64,000 bases of DNA from Streptomyces sp. NBC_00178 (GTDB lineage: Bacteria > Actinomycetota > Actinomycetes > Streptomycetales > Streptomycetaceae), in the NCBI RefSeq assembly GCF_036206005.1, contig NZ_CP108143.1, positions 3,114,001 through 3,178,000 of the forward strand, read 5' to 3'. The notes beneath the pieces were generated by a model. That model did not search any database and was not told where the DNA came from. It saw only the letters and a program-made list of their open reading frames with translations. The position numbers and the translations under genes are program-made. How positions within the stretch are numbered: position 1 is the first letter of the stretch; each line of letters starts with the position of its first letter. Positions 11,215-21,855 of the stretch are shown here, one piece after another.

Positions 11215-12254
11215 TCGCTCGCTACCTCTCGCAGTCGCAGGGCCGCGGCCTCCGGCGGCACGTCGTTGATGAACACGTTCATGCCGGACTCCGAGCCCGC
11301 GAGGAACTTCAGTTTGCCGGAGGTGCGCCGGATGGTGAAAAGCTCGAGGTGCAGCGCGAACTCCTCACGGCCGGGGGCCCGGAAGGGTGCCTGGTGCCAG
11401 GCCGAGATGTACGGCGTCGGCGGCTCCCCGGGGCCGAAGATCCGGTCGAACCGCCTCAGGAGTTCCAGATAGACCCGCGGGAACTCCGCGCGCGCCGCGT
11501 CGTCGAGTTCCCGCAGGTCGGGGACGCGGCGGCGCGGGTGCAGGTGGACCTCGTAGGGCCAGTGCGCGGCGTACGGCACGAAGGCGACCCAGTGCTCGCC
11601 CTCCAGGACCACGCGCTCCCCGTCGGCCAGCTCGCGGGCGACGACGTCGTCGAAGAGGTTGCGGCCGGTCCCGGCGCGGTGGGTCTCCATCGAGCGCAGC
11701 ATCAGCTCGGTGCGCGGGGTGACGAAGGGGTAGCCGTAGATCTGGCCGTGCGGGTGCCCGAGGGTCACGCCGATCTCGGCGCCCCGGTTCTCGAAGCAGA
11801 AGACCTGGGCGACCTGGGGGAGCTCGGCGAGGTCGGCGGTCCGGTCGGTCCAGGCGTCGAGGACGAGGGCTGCCTGGTCCTCGGTGAGGCCGGCGAAGGA
11901 CACGTCGTGGTCGGAGGTGAAGCAGACGACCTCGCAGCGGCCGGAGTCCCCGGCGAGGGAGGGGAAGCGGTTCTCGAACACGGCGACGTCGTAGTCGGTG
12001 TCGGGGATCTCGCTGTGGCGGCCGTCGCGCGAGGGGCAGAGCGGGCACTCGTCCGCCGGCGGGTGGTAGGTGCGCCCCTGCCGGTGCGAGGCGATGGCCA
12101 CCGAGTCGCCGAGGAGCGGATCGCGGCGGATCTCGGAGGACGTCGACACGGCGTCCAGCGGCCGCGGGTCGACGGCGTCGCGGACGACGTCGTCCGCCGA
12201 GTCGTAGTAGATCAGCTCACGGCCGTCGGCGAGGGTCGTAACCGTCTTCTTCAC
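11211..12254 (-). CDS. galT: galactose-1-phosphate uridylyltransferase
   Basis: 347 aa. Transfers UMP between UDP-glucose and galactose-1-phosphate. Visible are the zinc-site cysteines CPLCPS, the FENRFPSL segment and the active-site [10 protein letters not shown] motif (catalytic HxH). GTG 12254 is chosen because GGAGGA lies 5 nt upstream; the frame upstream has no family sequence. First gene of galTEK. The 238-bp divergent region to the symporter carries an AT-rich stretch suited to the gal promoter. Confidence 0.94.
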   Translation of the reverse strand: MKKTVTTLADGRELIYYDSADDVVRDAVDPRPLDAVSTSSEIRRDPLLGDSVAIASHRQGRTYHPPADECPLCPSRDGRHSEIPDTDYDVAVFENRFPSLAGDSGRCEVVCFTSDHDVSFAGLTEDQAALVLDAWTDRTADLAELPQVAQVFCFENRGAEIGVTLGHPHGQIYGYPFVTPRTELMLRSMETHRAGTGRNLFDDVVARELADGERVVLEGEHWVAFVPYAAHWPYEVHLHPRRRVPDLRELDDAARAEFPRVYLELLRRFDRIFGPGEPPTPYISAWHQAPFRAPGREEFALHLELFTIRRTSGKLKFLAGSESGMNVFINDVPPEAAALRLREVASE

Positions 12255-12422
12255 CAGGCTCCTCCATGTAACGCCCTCCAAACAGAACCGCACATAACAA
12301 AGCACAAATAAACATGCCGCGTCAATGTCTCCAGAACCTGTGAATCTTCCGGGTTCGCGTCGGGGCCAAGTGGGACATTTCAACTCTTCCGATCACGATC
12401 AAACAAAGAACGGCAACCGAAC

Positions 12423-12439
12423 TGTTCATTTTCTGAACA
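12423..12439. promoter_or_regulatory. inverted repeat over the symporter promoter
   Basis: TGTTCA-TTTTC-TGAACA, a perfect 6+5+6 dyad. A putative -35 (TTCATT, 12425-12430) lies inside it, and a -10 (TAGGTT, 12448-12453) follows at 17 bp. It sits 54 bp before the symporter ATG and 168 bp before the divergent galT start, so it could serve either. The binding protein is unknown; no sugar regulator gene is adjacent. Confidence 0.45.
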
Positions 12440-12492
12440 CAAAGGCGTAGGTTCCGACGGGTTCAGTTCGCGCAACGAAGCGAGTACCCCCC

Positions 12493-14166
12493 ATGCACCA
12501 CTATCTGGCCGACGGGCTCCGGCTCCCCACGAACGGGCTCGACTACACAATCCTGGCGATCTACTTCGTCGTGGTGCTCGGTATCGGCTTCGCCGCCCGG
12601 GCCAGCGTGAAGACGAGCCTCGACTTCTTCCTGTCCGGAAGGTCGCTGCCCGCCTGGGTGACCGGCCTGGCCTTCGTCGCGGCGAATCTCGGCGCCACCG
12701 AGATCCTCGGCATGGCGGCGACCGGCGCGCAGTACGGCGTCGCGGTCGTCCACTGGTACTGGATCGGCGCCATCCCCGCCATGGTCTTCCTCGGCCTGGT
12801 GATGATGCCCTTCTACTACCGGTCGAAGGTCCGCTCCGTACCGGAGTTCCTGCTGCACCGCTTCGACAGGTCGGCGCACCTGCTGAGCTCCATACTCTTC
12901 GCCTTCTCGGCGATCCTGATCGCGGGCGTGAACCTCTACGCCCTCTCGATCGTCGTGGAGGCGCTCCTGGGCTGGCCGCAGTGGGTGGCGATCGTCGTCG
13001 CGGGACTCTTCGTCCTCGTCTACATCACCATCGGCGGCCTCTCCTCGGCGATCTACAACGAGGTGCTGCAGTTCTTCGTCATCCTCGCCGCGCTGATCCC
13101 GCTGACCCTGCTGGGCCTCAAGCGCGTCGGCGGCTGGGACGGGCTGAGCGGGTCCCTGGAGAAGCAGCACGGTGCGGACTTCATGACCGCCTGGGGCGGC
13201 ACCGGCATCGGTGACGCCAACCCGCTGGGCGCCAACTGGCTGACGATCATCCTCGGCCTGGGCTTCGTCCTCTCCTTCGGCTACTGGACCACCAACTTCG
13301 CCGAGGTGCAGCGCGCCCTGTCCGCGAAGAACCTCTCGGCCGCCCAGCGCACCCCGCTGATCGCCGCGTTCCCGAAGATCTTCATCGTCTTCGTCGTGAT
13401 GATCCCGGGCCTCGTCGCGGCCGTGCTGGTGCCGAAGATCGGGACGCCCGGCTCCGACCTCACGTACAACGACGCCATCCCGCTGCTGATGCAGGAGCTC
13501 CTGCCCAACGGTGTGCTCGGCATCGCGGTGACGGGTCTGCTGGCCGCGTTCATGGCCGGCATGGCCGCCAACGTGTCCTCGTTCAACACGGTGTTCACCA
13601 CGGACATCTGGCAGCGCTACGTCAAGAAGAACCAGCCGGACGCGTACTACCTGCGCTTCGGGCGGCTGATCACCGCGGTGGGCGTGCTGGCCTCGATCGG
13701 CACCGCGTTCATCGCCGCCAGCTTCTCCAACATCATGACGTACCTGCAGACGCTGTTCTCGTTCTTCAACGTCCCGCTCTTCGTCGTCTTCATCATCGGC
13801 ATGTTCTGGAAGCGCGCCTCGATGAAGTCCGGTGTCTGGGGCCTGCTGGCGGGCACCACGGCGGCGATGGTCAACTACTTCGTCGTCTACAAGCAGGGCA
13901 TCATCGACATCCCGTCCGACCAGGGCGCCAACTTCGTCTCCGCGATCGTCGGATTCGTCGCAGGCGCGGTCGTCATGGTCGCCGTCACCCTGTTCACCGC
14001 CCCCAAGCCGGAGGCCGAACTCGCCGGTCTGGTCTACGGAACGGAGTCCCCGGACGCCGACGAGGCCCCCGAGGCGGGCGACGACGCCTGGTACCGCAAG
14101 CCCGCCCTGCTCGGCTGGGGCGCCATCGTCCTCGCCACCCTGTGCTACCTGCCCTACTCGCTCTGA
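12493..14166 (+). CDS. sodium:solute symporter (SSS family), probably sugar
   Basis: 557 aa with about 14 hydrophobic segments. The SSS core is visible: FFLSGRSLPAWVTGLAFVAA (about residues 42-61), NLGATEILGMAATGAQYG, and WTTNFAEVQRALSAKN. It imports a solute with Na+. Divergence from galTEK with a shared control region suggests galactose or a related sugar, which is inference. The ribosome site is weak (GAAGCGAG). The following 98-aa membrane gene begins 16 bp after its stop. Confidence 0.9.
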   Translation: MHHYLADGLRLPTNGLDYTILAIYFVVVLGIGFAARASVKTSLDFFLSGRSLPAWVTGLAFVAANLGATEILGMAATGAQYGVAVVHWYWIGAIPAMVFLGLVMMPFYYRSKVRSVPEFLLHRFDRSAHLLSSILFAFSAILIAGVNLYALSIVVEALLGWPQWVAIVVAGLFVLVYITIGGLSSAIYNEVLQFFVILAALIPLTLLGLKRVGGWDGLSGSLEKQHGADFMTAWGGTGIGDANPLGANWLTIILGLGFVLSFGYWTTNFAEVQRALSAKNLSAAQRTPLIAAFPKIFIVFVVMIPGLVAAVLVPKIGTPGSDLTYNDAIPLLMQELLPNGVLGIAVTGLLAAFMAGMAANVSSFNTVFTTDIWQRYVKKNQPDAYYLRFGRLITAVGVLASIGTAFIAASFSNIMTYLQTLFSFFNVPLFVVFIIGMFWKRASMKSGVWGLLAGTTAAMVNYFVVYKQGIIDIPSDQGANFVSAIVGFVAGAVVMVAVTLFTAPKPEAELAGLVYGTESPDADEAPEAGDDAWYRKPALLGWGAIVLATLCYLPYSL

Positions 14167-14181
14167 TCGGAGGCACTCACC

Positions 14182-14478
14182 ATGTCCGACGCACACGAAG
14201 CACACAAGGAAGTCTCCGAGCTGGAGCGCACGTCCGCGACCGCGGCCCGGCTCTTCGACATCCGGCGGATCATCGGCGGCCTCTTCGTGATCTACGGAGT
14301 GATCGTCACCATCGCCGGCATCAGCCCGTCGGAGGCCGACCTGAAGAAGGCCGAGGGCGTCCACATCAACCTCTGGACCGGCCTGGCCATGCTGGCGCTC
14401 GGCCTGTTCTTCCTCATCTGGATGAAGCTGCGCCCGGCGCAGGTGCCGGACGAGGTCCCCGGTACGCCGGAGAGCTGA
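14182..14478 (+). CDS. small two-helix membrane protein, likely symporter partner
   Basis: 98 aa behind a clear GGAGG. The soluble N-terminus (about residues 1-30) is followed by two hydrophobic helices (about 35-51 and 64-81) joined by a short loop. No family name is recognised. Its tight linkage to the SSS gene resembles the small DUF485/DUF4212-type partners of other SSS carriers, so a role as an accessory subunit or stabiliser is plausible but inferred. Confidence 0.75.
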   Translation: MSDAHEAHKEVSELERTSATAARLFDIRRIIGGLFVIYGVIVTIAGISPSEADLKKAEGVHINLWTGLAMLALGLFFLIWMKLRPAQVPDEVPGTPES

Positions 14479-14501
14479 CCGGCGGGCCGCGGAACCGGCC
14501 G

Positions 14502-14559
14502 ACACCGCGGGGGCCGGACCGTCACGCGATCACGCGAGGCCGTCCGGCCCCTGCGGTGT
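14502..14559. terminator. long bidirectional terminator hairpin
   Basis: An 18-bp stem with one G-U type mismatch (14502-14519 with 14542-14559) around a 22-nt loop. The left arm is 23 nt after the small membrane protein stop; the right arm lies inside the last codons of the convergent response regulator. It could end transcription from both sides. Confidence 0.7.
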
Positions 14560-15222
14560 TCCCGCCGCCCGGTCCAGCAGTCCCGTGCGCGCCGCGAGCG
14601 CCGCGGCCTCCAGCCGGGACCCGACCCCCAGCTTCATCAGCACCCGCTGCACGTGGGTGCGCGCGGTGCTCGGGGCGATGCCCATGCCTGCCGCGATCAG
14701 CCGCGTGTCCTCGCCCTCGGCGACCCGCACCAGCACCTCGACCTCGCGCGGGGTGAGCATCCGCAGCAGCCGCTGGCCCTCGTCGTCCGGCTGGACCGCG
14801 GGGTGCAGCAGTTCGGCGAACGCGCCGCGCAGCAGCTGCGGGGCGATCGCGGCCTCGCCCGCGCGGGCCTTGACCATCGCGCGTTCCACGCCCTCTATGC
14901 GTTCGTCGTGGCGGACGTAGCCGGCGGCACCGGCGGCGAAGGCCGCCGCGATGCCCCGCGGGCTGGGCACCGGGCCGAGCACCACCACGGCCACCTGCGG
15001 GCGCTCGCGTCCGATGCGGACGATCGGGTCGAACGCGCCGGGTTCGGCGGGCGCCGCCGTGCCGAACAGGCAGACCTCGGGCGCCCTGCTGACGACCAGT
15101 TCGGCGGCTCCGGCCGTCGGCGCGGCCGCCGCGAGCACCCGGTGCCCGCGCAGTTTCAAGGCGGAGGCGAGTGCCTCGGCCAGCAGCCGGTGGTCATCGA
15201 CCACCATGAGCCGAACGCCCAT
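14530..15222 (-). CDS. LuxR-type response regulator with degenerate receiver
   Basis: 230 aa. N-terminus MVVDDHR keeps the acidic pair (Asp9-Asp10), but the phospho-acceptor position reads VCLFGTAA, with Gly54 where Asp is expected. The conserved Lys is replaced as well (GYVRHDE). The C-terminal helix-turn-helix is intact: LTPREVEVLVRVAEGE then IAPSTARTHVQRVLMKLGV. It is therefore unlikely to be switched by phosphorylation. No kinase adjoins. A 6+5+6 inverted repeat (CAGAAT-GCCGA-ATTCTG, 15349-15365) lies upstream and might be its operator. Confidence 0.85.
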   Translation of the reverse strand: MGVRLMVVDDHRLLAEALASALKLRGHRVLAAAAPTAGAAELVVSRAPEVCLFGTAAPAEPGAFDPIVRIGRERPQVAVVVLGPVPSPRGIAAAFAAGAAGYVRHDERIEGVERAMVKARAGEAAIAPQLLRGAFAELLHPAVQPDDEGQRLLRMLTPREVEVLVRVAEGEDTRLIAAGMGIAPSTARTHVQRVLMKLGVGSRLEAAALAARTGLLDRAAGTPQGPDGLA

Positions 15223-15348
15223 CGAGTTCTGCCCCCATGTGTACAGCGCGTACCGCTGTGTAGCCCTTGACCAGGCCCCCCGGCCCTCTGACCCGGCAAG
15301 TTACACGCTTGTTCGACGCCGCGCCCCCTCTACCGGGCAGAAGCCCCC

Positions 15349-15365
15349 CAGAATGCCGAATTCTG
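15349..15365. promoter_or_regulatory. inverted repeat upstream of the degenerate response regulator
   Basis: CAGAAT-GCCGA-ATTCTG, perfect 6-bp arms, 127 bp upstream of the regulator start at 15222. No clear promoter is visible next to it, so operator function is a guess. Confidence 0.25.
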
Positions 15366-15383
15366 AGTCATTATGGGCTACTT

Positions 15384-15435
15384 GCCGGTCGGAAAACGAC
15401 CGGCCCTGCCGGTCGAATGATCAACCGGCAGGGCC
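15384..15435 (-). terminator. terminator of the Pro-rich PQQ gene, with an alternative hairpin
   Basis: A perfect 12-bp stem (15402-15413 with 15424-15435) lies 22 nt past the stop at 15457. A second 8-bp stem (15384-15391 with 15397-15404) shares three bases with it, so at most one can form fully. Good intrinsic terminator candidate for the gene to its right. Confidence 0.65.
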
Positions 15436-15456
15436 GTCACCGCTCACCCGGGTGGG

Positions 15457-17355
15457 TCAGACGGTGCTGAACGACACGACGAGGTACTGCTTGTCGTCCG
15501 CGCTCGCGTTCTTGCTGGGCTCACTGATCATCTTCTCGGAGATGAACAGCCGGCCCTTCTCGTAGAGGAACTCGGAGTAGTCGCTGGAGAAGCTGGTCTC
15601 CGCGTCGCGTACCGCCTCGTCGTCCGGGTTGACCATCAGCACCGTCTCCTTGAAGGTCGAGCCGTCGATGGAGACGATCTGGCCGCCCTTGTCGTAGGGG
15701 GGCTTCTTGTACGCGATGACGTTCGAACCGTCCATGCGCAGCGGGGTCAGCGTGTAGCTGTCGCCCGCGTCCGCCCTGCCGCCGACGAGCTTGCCGGTGG
15801 TCAGGTCGAAGGCGACGATCTCGTTCGTGTCGCCGTACTCCCCGCCGCCCTCGTGCTCCTCGGTCGGCACGTACAGCCGGTTGTCGCCGACGGCCAGCGA
15901 GTGGCACGTCTCGACCTCGGTGGAACCGCACTCGGCGGCGTACCTGTCCGCGTCGGCGGAGATCCGGACGATGAGCTTTCCGGTCGCCGCGTCGATCGAG
16001 AAGAAGTCCGAGATGCCGCTGCCGTCACCGGCGGTGTCGCCGACGTCGGCCGCGACGACGAGCGGCTTCGTGGAGACGATGCTCGCGTAGTCCACGCCGG
16101 CCGGCATCTGGTAGGAGGAGAGAGGGGCGCCCGTGGCCGGGTTCAGGGCCTGGATCGTCAGCTGCGCCTCGTCGTAACCGCCGCACCGGCGGACGACGGC
16201 GAGGGCCTCGCCGCCGGCGTAACCCCGGTCGGAGCAGTTGTTCGCGTCGGTCTTCGGCTTCCAGAGCTCGGCACCGTCGGCGAGGTTGAACGCGGCTCCG
16301 CCACTGGTGCCGCCGGCCGCCACCGTCGTACCGCTCAGGGTGACCTCGTTGAAGCGGATGGGCTCGTCACCGTTGGAGTCCGAGGTGACGGACTTGTTCC
16401 ACACCATCTTTCCGCCGGCCAGGTCGAGCGCGCCGATCTGGTTGCAGGACGGGTACTTGTCCGCGGCGGAGGGCTTGCCCTCCTGGAAGGCGATCGCGGT
16501 CCTGAAGTCCTTGCTCATGTGCCGCGAGGCGGCGCAGACCTGCCCCGGCAGCGGGATCGACCAGAGCTTGGTGCCCTTGTCCAGGTCGTAGCCGACGACC
16601 TCGTACACGCCGGTCTTCACGTACACCTTGTCGGTGACCCACGATCCGTCGACGACCGTGGTGTCCGTGACCTTGGGGTGGGGAAGCTGGAAGCCGATCC
16701 TGGACTTGGTGTCCGAGGGGGCCTTCTCCGTGCCGCCGGCCAGACCGTCGCCGCCCTTGGCCTCACCGCCGTCGGGGCCCGCCGAGGCGGGGGCGTCCTT
16801 GCCGCCGCCCTCGTCACCGCCGCTGGAGGCGTAGATGGCCCCGCCGCCGACGATCAGTGCCACGGCGACGACGGCCGCGACGATGATCTGCATCCGGACG
16901 TTGAACTTCTTGCCGCCGCCCTGCTGCGGAGCCGCGTACTGCGGGTGCATCGGCGCGGTCGGGTAGCCGTACCCCTGCTGCGGGGGCATGCCGGGCTGTC
17001 CGGGCGGTCCCTGCGGGAAGCCGTACCCGGGCTGCGTCGGCGGCTGTCCGGGGGGCGGTGCCTGCGGGTAGCCGTACGCCGGGTTCTGCGGCGGCTGCGG
17101 TGCGCCGAAACCACCGGCGGGCGGGGGTGTCTGCGGTGCCCCGTGGCCGCCGGGGGGCGGGGGCGGGGGGCTGCCGTAGCCACCGGCCGGCGGGGGTGGG
17201 GTGGCGGGGGGGCCGGGGGGCGCCGACGGCGGCTGCTTGGTGAGGCCGTCGGAGGGGGGCGGGGCGGGCGCGCCGAAGCCGCCGGGAGGCGGGTCCTGCG
17301 GGGCGCCGAACCCGCCCTGGGGCGGGTCGTCGGAGGGCTGGGGCGGCTGGGTCAT
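15457..17355 (-). CDS. Pro-rich membrane protein with PQQ-type beta-propeller (downstream paralogue)
   Basis: 632 aa. The first ~155 residues are a cytoplasmic Pro/Gly/Gln/Tyr-rich tail with PPxGGFGAP and QGYGYP repeats. One membrane helix follows (about 158-178, MQIIVAAVVAVALIVGGGAI), then an acidic Gly-rich linker and an extracytoplasmic domain of about 430 residues with PQQ-propeller blades (KVYVKTGVYEVVGYDLDKG, NRLYVPTEEH). No catalytic site is seen; a sensing or scaffolding role at the envelope is possible. Start ATG 17355, 58 bp after the stop of its paralogue, probably one operon. Confidence 0.8.
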   Translation of the reverse strand: MTQPPQPSDDPPQGGFGAPQDPPPGGFGAPAPPPSDGLTKQPPSAPPGPPATPPPPAGGYGSPPPPPPGGHGAPQTPPPAGGFGAPQPPQNPAYGYPQAPPPGQPPTQPGYGFPQGPPGQPGMPPQQGYGYPTAPMHPQYAAPQQGGGKKFNVRMQIIVAAVVAVALIVGGGAIYASSGGDEGGGKDAPASAGPDGGEAKGGDGLAGGTEKAPSDTKSRIGFQLPHPKVTDTTVVDGSWVTDKVYVKTGVYEVVGYDLDKGTKLWSIPLPGQVCAASRHMSKDFRTAIAFQEGKPSAADKYPSCNQIGALDLAGGKMVWNKSVTSDSNGDEPIRFNEVTLSGTTVAAGGTSGGAAFNLADGAELWKPKTDANNCSDRGYAGGEALAVVRRCGGYDEAQLTIQALNPATGAPLSSYQMPAGVDYASIVSTKPLVVAADVGDTAGDGSGISDFFSIDAATGKLIVRISADADRYAAECGSTEVETCHSLAVGDNRLYVPTEEHEGGGEYGDTNEIVAFDLTTGKLVGGRADAGDSYTLTPLRMDGSNVIAYKKPPYDKGGQIVSIDGSTFKETVLMVNPDDEAVRDAETSFSSDYSEFLYEKGRLFISEKMISEPSKNASADDKQYLVVSFSTV

Positions 17356-17413
17356 GGCGTACGTACCTCGGGGGAGTCCGTGGGGAAGGTGCTGCGGTGG
17401 CCGGTGCCGGCCG

Positions 17414-19267
17414 TCACTTGCCGAAGGCCATCATGGTCGTCTGCGCCTTCTCCTCCTCGTCGTTGCTCGCACTCACGCGGTCGCTGACGACGAACGAGCG
17501 GCCGCCGGCGTAGACGACCTTCGAGGTGAAGAAGTTCTCGATCCGGGTGGTCGAGTCCGGGTGCTGGAGCACGACCTCGGGCGCGCCGCCGGCGGGCGCG
17601 ATCGTGGCGATCGCCCCGCCCTTGTCGTAGGAGGGCTCCAGGTAGACCAGCACCCGGCCGCCCTCCATGCGCAGCGGCTTCATGGTGCGCTCCGCGGGGG
17701 CGGCGGCCTTCCACTTGGGCTTGCCGGTGTTCAGGTCGAACGCGACGACCTTGTTCGTGCGGCCGGTGCCGCTCGTGTCGTCCTCGGTCATCATGTAGAA
17801 GGTGTTGGCGTCGGCGGCGAGGCCGGAGCACCCTTCGAGCTGTTCACCGAAGATCGCGAAGTCGTGACCGCAGTCGACGGAGAACTTGTCCTCCTTGTCG
17901 CCGACCAGCTGGGAGCGGAGTGTCCCGTTCTCCTTCAGCGCGAGGATGGACCACTTCTTCTCCTCCCGCTGGGTCAGCGAGACCACGAGAGGGCTCACCG
18001 AGTACACCTTGTCGACCTGCCAGCCTCGCTTGGGCTGGTAGGTCCACTTGGGCTTACCGGTGGCCGGGTCGACCTCCTGGATCTGCTGCTGCGGGTTGTC
18101 GGCGTCGGAGGTGCGGCAGGCGGACGCGGCGATCAGCTTGGGGCCGCCGGCGAAGGCGAACGGCTGGCAGTTGCCCGAGGGCTTGCCGAACAGCTGCGAA
18201 CCGTCGCTCACCCGGTAGCCGTTGGAGTTGCTGGTGCGGCCGACGGTGACCGTGTCACCGCTGATCGCCAGACCGATGTCGGACATCAGGTCCCAGGTGC
18301 CGTTCTTCTTGACGGTCTTCTTCCAGCCCGCCTTGCCCGTGTTGAGGTCGATCATCTGGAGCTCGGAGCAGTCGGCCTTGTCCGTGGTGCCGTTCTTCAC
18401 CCCGATGACGATCCTGCCGTCGGCGGTGGCCGTCGCGGGAGCCGCGCACAGGTCGGCGGGCAGCGGGAGGGTCCACTTCTCCTTGCCGTCGGCCACCGAG
18501 TAGCCGACGACCGAGCGGTACATGCCCTTGACGAGGGTGTCCCCCACGATCCACGGCCCGTACACGTCCGCCCCGTTGCGCGGCAGGTCGATGCCGTTCA
18601 CGGTGGTCCACAGGACCTTGGCCTCCCCCGGCTTGCGCCCGGCGTTGAGGTCGTCGTCCGTCTCCCGGCCGTCGCCCTTGCCGTCGCCCTGGTCGACACT
18701 CGGCGAGGCGCTCGGGCCGACGGGGGAGTCGCTGGGTCCCGCGACGGGCTTCTTCTCCTCCCCGTCGTCACCCGTGGCGAGGAAGACGCCGCCGGCGACG
18801 ACGAGCAGCACGGCGACCGCCGCACCGACGATCACCGCGGTCCTGCGCTTGAAGGGGCCGCCGCCCGGGCCGCCGGGGGCGGGCGCGCCGGGGTACTGCT
18901 GCGGATAGCCGTAACCGACGGTCGGCTGCTGGCCGTACGGGCCGGGCTGCTGGGCGTACGGTCCGGCCGGCGCGCCGTAGGGGCCGGGCTGCTGGGCGTA
19001 CGGGCCCGGGGCCTGGCCGGGAGCCTGCGGGTAGCCGTATCCGGGCTGCGCGCCCGGTGCCTGCGGGTAGCCGTATCCGGGCTGTCCGGCCGGCGGGGCG
19101 GGAGGCGGCGGCGTCTGGGGCGCGGCGGCCGGGGGCGGCGTCTGCGGCGGGGCGGGAGGCATCGGCGGCGGGGCCGCGGGGGGTGTGGGCGGCTGGGGAG
19201 TGTCCTGCGGCTCCTGCGGAGCCCCGAAGCCTCCCGGCGGCGGTTGCTGGCTGGGCGGCTGCGTCAT
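17414..19267 (-). CDS. Pro-rich membrane protein with PQQ-type beta-propeller (upstream paralogue)
   Basis: 617 aa with the same plan as its downstream neighbour: a Pro/Gly/Tyr-rich tail with repeated QPGYGYPQAPG and YAQQPGPYG units (about residues 1-135), a membrane helix (about 139-158, AVIVGAAVAVLLVVAGGVFL), an acidic linker, then a PQQ-like propeller (NTFYMMTEDDTSG, NKVVAFDLNTGKPKW). ATG 19267 is preferred over GTG 19273 because GGGGGA sits 7 nt upstream of the ATG and only 1 nt from the GTG. The 620 bp upstream contain no recognisable gene. Confidence 0.8.
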   Translation of the reverse strand: MTQPPSQQPPPGGFGAPQEPQDTPQPPTPPAAPPPMPPAPPQTPPPAAAPQTPPPPAPPAGQPGYGYPQAPGAQPGYGYPQAPGQAPGPYAQQPGPYGAPAGPYAQQPGPYGQQPTVGYGYPQQYPGAPAPGGPGGGPFKRRTAVIVGAAVAVLLVVAGGVFLATGDDGEEKKPVAGPSDSPVGPSASPSVDQGDGKGDGRETDDDLNAGRKPGEAKVLWTTVNGIDLPRNGADVYGPWIVGDTLVKGMYRSVVGYSVADGKEKWTLPLPADLCAAPATATADGRIVIGVKNGTTDKADCSELQMIDLNTGKAGWKKTVKKNGTWDLMSDIGLAISGDTVTVGRTSNSNGYRVSDGSQLFGKPSGNCQPFAFAGGPKLIAASACRTSDADNPQQQIQEVDPATGKPKWTYQPKRGWQVDKVYSVSPLVVSLTQREEKKWSILALKENGTLRSQLVGDKEDKFSVDCGHDFAIFGEQLEGCSGLAADANTFYMMTEDDTSGTGRTNKVVAFDLNTGKPKWKAAAPAERTMKPLRMEGGRVLVYLEPSYDKGGAIATIAPAGGAPEVVLQHPDSTTRIENFFTSKVVYAGGRSFVVSDRVSASNDEEEKAQTTMMAFGK

Positions 19268-19887
19268 CAGCACGTCCCCCTTCGTGCGGTCCGGTGCCCG
19301 GTTCGTTCTCCCCCGCGATTCCGCTGGGATGGATTCCCGTCGGAAAGGAGCGAATCGGGCATGGATCCCGCGGCGTCACGACAGTCGGGCGGGGGGTTCT
19401 TTGTACCACCCGGTCGATATCGAACAGCGGAACGGTCCAGCCCCGTTCCCAAGGGAGAACCGGCCCGTGATGCCGCCGTTACGCGCGGGCGGGCGGGCTC
19501 CGGACTCCCGTTCGACTGACGCCTGATCAACTTCACATGGTGCACGTCGATTTCACGGAACCACCGCAGGCGACTCGGCCGCATTGCCGCCGTACGTGAC
19601 GCTATCGCCCGTATTCGGAGGGGGTGTTCATCCACCGAGGGCGAGAAGGGCCGTCGTGGCCGGGTACGTCGCCGGCGCCGCGCGGGCCCCGCCGGGTGCG
19701 CCCGCCCTCACGGACCGGCTCCGCCCCCCTGACCACGTCGGCGGCCGACGGGCGGGGGACGGGTGACAAGGCGGCCGGCGGCCGACGGCGCGAGACGGGT
19801 GACGGGGCGGCGCCCGGACCGGGCGGGGGCATCTCGCACCGACCGCGCCCCGCCCGTCCTCCGGCACCGCCGGTCACACCGCCGGGA
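19268..19887. other. gene-free stretch of 620 bp
   Basis: No open frame here has convincing codon bias or a ribosome site. It should hold the promoter of the PQQ genes. Visible structure is limited to a weak dyad around 19440-19460 (GTTC...GAAC) and a direct repeat of about 25 bp (19741-19765 and 19778-19803, sharing GCGGCCGACGG and GACGGGTGAC) next to the ABC-F 3' end. Confidence 0.5.
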
Positions 19888-21705
<1,818 letters not shown>

Positions 21706-21855
21706 TTCACTCCTGCCTGGGGGGTCCCTGCGTCGGGGACCGCTCGACGTCCCAGAGTAGTCGCCGCGCGAGGTGCGATAGCGTGCGGCGATCGATCATG
21801 GGGTGTAAGCCCAGGTCGGAGCCGTACGGAACATCTCTGGGGTGGGGACTTCACG

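Noticed and set aside
12463..14505. 680-codon open frame antisense to the SSS symporter
   Set aside because: Repetitive Asp/Glu/His/Arg composition with no domain. It mirrors the codon bias of the real transporter gene.
19267..19635. Possible 122-codon gene in the 620-bp gap upstream of the PQQ genes
   Set aside because: No ribosome site, poor third-position bias and no recognisable motif. It would also cover the expected promoter of the PQQ gene.
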